From: Chloroflexus sp. MS-G
GTDB taxonomy: Bacteria > Chloroflexota > Chloroflexia > Chloroflexales > Chloroflexaceae
Direction of reading: 5' to 3'
Assembly (NCBI RefSeq): GCF_000735195.1
Contig: NZ_JPIM01000042.1
Coordinates: 1-37,848 of the forward strand
DNA: 37,848 bases
This document shows, in pieces, positions 34,468 to 37,848 of this stretch (position 1 is the stretch's first letter; each line of letters starts with the position of its first letter). Both the position numbers and the translations under genes were made by a program. The notes under the pieces were generated by a model that was not told the origin of the DNA, did no database searches, and saw nothing but the letters and a program-made list of their open reading frames with translations.

Positions 34468-35763
34468 TCAAGGGATATTGCCCGCACGCCATTGATCGAC
34501 TAGACGGGTAACGACGTTGATATAGCCTTGAACATCATTCTCAATAGATGGCGCGTAGATTGGGATGACATCAGTCACCGTCTGCAAACCTCTACCACGA
34601 ATATATTCAACATCTATTAAACGATACCAATCAGCGATACCGGTCGCCCAATCCGGGTAATCACGGAAGCGGCCATAGCACGTCGGATAACCGGCGCAGA
34701 TAATATTACCGACATTATGCGTTGTACGGCCATCAGGTTTCAAACCAGCCCAATTTGGATTGGTACCGGCACCGCTTTCGTGAATGAAAAACGCCAGCGC
34801 GTAGGCTGGATCGATATTGTATTCAACACCGAGCCGATACCAGATTTCACCGGTACCGGTTGCCGGCGATCCATAACTACGCAAAATCTGATCAATCTGC
34901 TCAGGTGAGAGACTGGGTGCGGTACGTAATCGGTAATCACCGCGAGCTGGCAGCGGTCTGGTTGCCGATGCGATATTGCCCGCGATAGTCCGTTCGTTCC
35001 CAACCGCATACTGGAGACTCAAGATCGGTGATTGAAAAGTGATGATGAACCATAGCACGATGACGACAATACTGATAACCGAAATTCCCAGCATGATGAT
35101 GGGATGATTAAACAACCTTGCCATCGATAGCGGCTTGGCCTGGTAATATGTTGATGACGGTAATACCAGTTCATCGGCAAGCTCTGTTGGTACCGGTACA
35201 AATGGCAGGGGCCGCTCGCCACGAGGTCTTTCAGCTATTGCCCATGCCGTCGGCGCCGGGTCTGTGCTGGACGATGGTCGACGCGATAAGGCAGCTCTCG
35301 GTCCCTCAGAGGAGGCAACGTTCGTTGGGATACCCGCCGGTGTTCCGCGCTGCACAGCAGATGTGGAAGACGTATGTGACCTGGTGGTTCCGCTACCGGC
35401 TTGATGTGCATTTGTTGGCTCGCGATCAGGTGTGCAGGGTAGGCGACCACTCGCTGACGTTCCAGGTACAGTATCGGTGCGCTGACCATTGGCCGGCTGG
35501 CGAGGTTGATAAGCAGGTGCAGGAGAACGAACTGGCTGACGGGTACGTTCATAAGCCGCTCGAATCTCTGCCGGAATTTGCAGACCGAGCGGTTCTGTTG
35601 CCCGAGGATGCTCTGATGGCGCCGGTGTCAGTGCCTTGTCGAGGTCGGCAATGAGATCGGCTAGCGGCTGTGTCGGCAAGTGCACGATCTCCGGGTCTGC
35701 GATGGGAAAGAGAGGCTGTCCCAGCCGCCTTGTTCGTTGTTTGCGATTGGAGAACGTGCTCAC
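34468..35763 (-). CDS. Membrane-anchored glucosaminidase-type peptidoglycan hydrolase
   Basis: About 431 residues. A long Pro/Ser/Thr/Arg-rich cytoplasmic-like N-terminal part (about 1-190) precedes one membrane span (IIMLGISVISIVVIVLWFII). The C-terminal domain (from about 285) has IWYRLGVEYNIDPAYALAFF, then HESGAGTNPNWAG with a candidate catalytic Glu, and YGRFRDYPDWATGIADWYRL; this fits the beta-N-acetylglucosaminidase/LYZ2 group. Start GTG 35763 is chosen: AGGAG lies 8 bases upstream and it overlaps the previous stop as GTGA; the ATG at 35793 lies deep in the upstream gene. The type II topology would place the hydrolase outside. Confidence 0.75.
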   Translation of the reverse strand: MSTFSNRKQRTRRLGQPLFPIADPEIVHLPTQPLADLIADLDKALTPAPSEHPRATEPLGLQIPAEIRAAYERTRQPVRSPAPAYQPRQPANGQRTDTVPGTSASGRLPCTPDREPTNAHQAGSGTTRSHTSSTSAVQRGTPAGIPTNVASSEGPRAALSRRPSSSTDPAPTAWAIAERPRGERPLPFVPVPTELADELVLPSSTYYQAKPLSMARLFNHPIIMLGISVISIVVIVLWFIITFQSPILSLQYAVGNERTIAGNIASATRPLPARGDYRLRTAPSLSPEQIDQILRSYGSPATGTGEIWYRLGVEYNIDPAYALAFFIHESGAGTNPNWAGLKPDGRTTHNVGNIICAGYPTCYGRFRDYPDWATGIADWYRLIDVEYIRGRGLQTVTDVIPIYAPSIENDVQGYINVVTRLVDQWRAGNIP

Positions 35764-36266
35764 TTGTCCCGCTCCTGGGCTAGCCGATACCATTCTTCCG
35801 GTGTCGGGAGTCGAAACGTGCCATCGCGGTTCAGGTACACCAGTTGTTCCTGGTGAATGGTGACCAGGAGATCCGCCAGACCATCCCGGTCTTCATCTTT
35901 TAACGATAATACCACAGGTGTCAGATCTTCGTGTAACCCAAACAGATATGGCCCCTGCCACGTTTGCAGTTGTCTGACATCACCTCCGGGTATGACAATG
36001 ATGACGACCTGCCGGTCGAGGTTGAGCGCAATAAATCGCGAGGGCTGACCGGATCGTTCGGCAGGTAAGCCGGCGTAGCCGGATAAATGGGTTGTTCGTG
36101 GCCGTCCGTAGCGCCAATCGTCAAGGAAGACACGACCAGATTCGGCGATGATACTGATCAGTATCGTCAGTGCAATGATGACCAGGATGTGCATGAAACC
36201 TCGTAGCAACTGACCAAAGTTGTAGACTTGTCGCACCGGTGGGATTTCACGACTGGTAACGGCCAT
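35760..36266 (-). CDS. Membrane-anchored protein with FG-GAP/calcium-loop motif
   Basis: 168 residues; AGGAGG lies 6 bases before ATG 36266. One membrane span (FMHILVIIALTILISIIAES) follows a short cytoplasmic head. The outer domain contains VVLSLKDEDRDGLADLLVTI, whose DEDRDGLAD is a DxDxDGxxD calcium loop in an FG-GAP-like repeat setting. Its stop overlaps the GTG of the wall hydrolase gene, so the two are coupled and probably act together in the envelope. Exact role unknown. Confidence 0.65.
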   Translation of the reverse strand: MAVTSREIPPVRQVYNFGQLLRGFMHILVIIALTILISIIAESGRVFLDDWRYGRPRTTHLSGYAGLPAERSGQPSRFIALNLDRQVVIIVIPGGDVRQLQTWQGPYLFGLHEDLTPVVLSLKDEDRDGLADLLVTIHQEQLVYLNRDGTFRLPTPEEWYRLAQERDK

Positions 36267-36347
36267 TCCAGCCCTCCTTCCTGGCAGGCGCCATCCTGTT
36301 TACGCAATGGTGGAATTATCCACCAGATAGTAGCGTCGCACAGTTCT

Positions 36348-36373
36348 AGAATTAGAACTTTTGTTCTAATTCT
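36348..36373. promoter_or_regulatory. Operator-like palindrome with GAAC-N4-GTTC core
   Basis: AGAATTAGAAC, TTTT, GTTCTAATTCT: an 11-bp perfect dyad. A third half-site GTTCTA begins at 36343, and the half-sites at 36343, 36353 and 36363 are spaced exactly 10 bases, one helical turn. The core matches the Gram-positive-type SOS box GAACnnnnGTTC. It overlaps the -10 box and start site of the minus-strand promoter, as a repressor site would. It could also form a hairpin. Confidence 0.6.
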
Positions 36374-36397
36374 AATAGAAACCGTGACACTCGTCAA
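36369..36397 (-). promoter_or_regulatory. Sigma-70 promoter of the envelope gene pair
   Basis: TTGACG (36392-36397), 17 bases, TAGAAT (36369-36374) on the minus strand, leading to the genes at 36266 and 35763. The predicted start near 36362 lies in the centre of the palindrome. Confidence 0.7.
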
Positions 36398-36574
36398 GCC
36401 CATTTTTGATGACGATCGGGCATATTCGCTGCCAAACCCTGTCTTTTGGTAGTACTGTGGTTCGCCGGAGACGGTACAATAACAACCAGCAAATCTCCTG
36501 GCAATGTTGCCTCTCTGTCCCCATGAAAGCAGCGACTTTTCCCACTCGATATAGTATGTCTCGATGAGGTGTAT

Positions 36575-37848
36575 ATGCGCTATCTTCTTGATCAACGTTC
36601 GTATGACGAAATGCTGGCACGCAAGAGCCATCCGCGCGATTGTTATGTGCGTAATCAAGAGTATTGTCATCACCTATACATTGACGGTGTCAAATACACC
36701 GTCGCTCGTGCCGTATATGCTTGCTTAAAAGAAGCGCAAGCCAAAAATGATGTCGATGCTCTGCTCCATCTTCAGATGCACGTCAGCGATCTCGAACGCT
36801 TGATCGGTGAAGCACGGGCACGGGGTGAAAACGTAGCGACGCTGCGTATGCTTGGCGATCCGCCACCGACCGATGATGAAGCACGCCCGCAACTGAATAA
36901 TTCGTTTCTGCCTGCACAACCAACAACTCTGGAGGAAACCGGACTAAACCGAACCTTCCTCACCGAGCAATTCCTGCGCATTCTCTACAACAAAGGACGG
37001 GCCACCGGTATAGAACTGGCCGCAGCTATGGGATTGTTTTACCGGATCATTGAGCAGATTATTATCGATTTGCGGAACGTTGAACAGATCGATATTGTCG
37101 GTCAACGTGGTTTTGGCGACATCAATTACGAATATGTATTGACACCGCGTGGTCAGACCGCAGCGCAAGCGGCAATGGAAAAAGTGCAATATACGGGTGT
37201 TTGTCCGGTGCCGCTTGAACAGTGGATCGAGTCGGTGAAGGCACAGACGGTGAAGAATGTGAAGGTTACCCGGCGCAATATCCGGGATGCGTTTGAGGGG
37301 TTGGTGATCGATGAGTCTATCTTGAACATGGTGGGGCCGGCGGTAAACTCTGGCTCGTCGGTTATGCTGTTTGGGTATCCTGGCAACGGCAAGACGACGA
37401 TTGCCGAACGGATCACCTACCTGATGGGTGACGACATCTTTATTCCGTATGCAGTGTATGCCGATGGTGCGATTATCAAGTTGTACGACTCGGTTATCCA
37501 CGAGCCGCCGCGGCGGCCTTTACCGGAAGATACCGAGTACGACCATCGCTGGATTCGGATCAGTCGTCCGGTGGTGATTGTCGGTGGTGAATTAACCCTC
37601 GAACAACTCAATCTGGTATACAACCCGACCTCAAAAGTGTACGAAGCGCCGTTTCAAATGAAAGCAAACTGTGGCATCTTCCTCATCGATGACTTTGGTC
37701 GGCAACAAGTACGAGTTTTCGATCTCCTCAATCGCTGGATTGTGCCGTTGGAAAAGCGTTATGACTTTCTTAACACTGTTTCAGGGCAGAAGATACAGAT
37801 TCCATTCGATCAGCTCATCATGTTCAGTACAAATCTTGATCCGAAAGA
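36575..37848 (+). CDS. AAA+ ATPase with N-terminal winged-helix-like region, 3'-truncated by window edge
   Basis: At least 424 residues, open to the last base. ATG 36575 follows GAGGTGTAT. The N-terminal 130 residues are helical and polar. A region from about 130 (GLNRTFLTEQFLRILYNKGR, TGIELAAAMGLFYRIIEQII) looks like a winged helix and includes INYEYVLTPRGQTAA. The AAA+ core shows Walker A FGYPGNGKTTIAERI, Walker B GIFLIDDFGRQ and sensor 1 LIMFSTNLDP. The same layout occurs in ATPases annotated elsewhere as having chaperone activity and associated with Flp pilus assembly; I recall that group only in general terms. Genes beyond the window end would help. Confidence 0.8.
   Translation, partial: MRYLLDQRSYDEMLARKSHPRDCYVRNQEYCHHLYIDGVKYTVARAVYACLKEAQAKNDVDALLHLQMHVSDLERLIGEARARGENVATLRMLGDPPPTDDEARPQLNNSFLPAQPTTLEETGLNRTFLTEQFLRILYNKGRATGIELAAAMGLFYRIIEQIIIDLRNVEQIDIVGQRGFGDINYEYVLTPRGQTAAQAAMEKVQYTGVCPVPLEQWIESVKAQTVKNVKVTRRNIRDAFEGLVIDESILNMVGPAVNSGSSVMLFGYPGNGKTTIAERITYLMGDDIFIPYAVYADGAIIKLYDSVIHEPPRRPLPEDTEYDHRWIRISRPVVIVGGELTLEQLNLVYNPTSKVYEAPFQMKANCGIFLIDDFGRQQVRVFDLLNRWIVPLEKRYDFLNTVSGQKIQIPFDQLIMFSTNLDPK

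Larger units (their letters stand above)
36267..36574. other. Divergent regulatory region with operator-like palindrome
   Basis: No gene. It holds the minus-strand promoter and palindrome described at 36369-36397 and 36348-36373, and the leader of the AAA+ ATPase gene. I see no clear promoter for the plus-strand gene. Confidence 0.5.

Overview
The window reads as chromosomal DNA of a filamentous anoxygenic phototroph of the genus Chloroflexus. The strongest evidence is the tmRNA gene at 30850-31211, whose proteolysis tag (ANTNTRVQPRLALAA) is almost the tag I recall for C. aurantiacus tmRNA. Also consistent are the mid-range GC content, sigma-70-like promoters, polyhydroxybutyrate genes and a pyrR-pyrB-pyrC operon with a Thermus-like leader. 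The tag differs slightly from my memory of C. aurantiacus, so a sister species is likely. This is inference; no database search was possible.

Layout. 1-3069: 3' part of a large Calx-beta-rich surface protein, then a C45-type acyltransferase/hydrolase. 4608-6033: two translationally coupled YggT-like membrane proteins, divergent from a single-span membrane protein. 6329-9803: a minus-strand methionine operon (PLP cystathionine gamma-synthase-type enzyme, metF, map, small ORF). A SAM-I riboswitch drives it, and its terminator hairpin also contains the ribosome binding site of the first gene. 10306-10854: GNAT acetyltransferase. 11339-13687: thiolase and acetoacetyl-CoA reductase of the PHB pathway, facing a phasin-like small protein. 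13760-16963: a 1067-residue STAND/TPR/SARP regulator. 17079-20812: a four-span membrane protein, a lone PxpC-type protein and HtpG. 21181-22893: an exported protein with a lyase/lectin-like C-terminal domain.

About 23000-25125: an IS607-type element with a serine recombinase TnpA and a TnpB RNA-guided nuclease whose catalytic residues are intact, inserted just downstream of the pyr operon. 25187-28302: pyrR-pyrB-pyrC with a PyrR-binding RNA hairpin, a leader peptide and an attenuator. 28872-30764: an acyl-CoA synthetase and its promoter. 30808-31251: tmRNA with promoter and terminator. 31823-32758: a membrane-anchored TPR-like protein.

33525-36397: a minus-strand cell-envelope cluster of a degenerate M23/LytM-fold protein, a glucosaminidase-type wall hydrolase with one membrane span, and a membrane-anchored protein with a calcium-loop motif. 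The promoter of the last two genes is overlapped by a long palindrome centred on GAAC-N4-GTTC. 36575-37848: an AAA+ ATPase running off the window end.

The most interesting points are the dual-function SAM-I leader that also places methionine aminopeptidase under SAM control, the in-frame PyrR leader peptide, the intact TnpB element with a TnpA frame running into tnpB, and the palindrome-controlled wall-hydrolase cluster with its metal-ligand-deficient M23 protein. No CRISPR array, canonical tRNA or rRNA gene was found.
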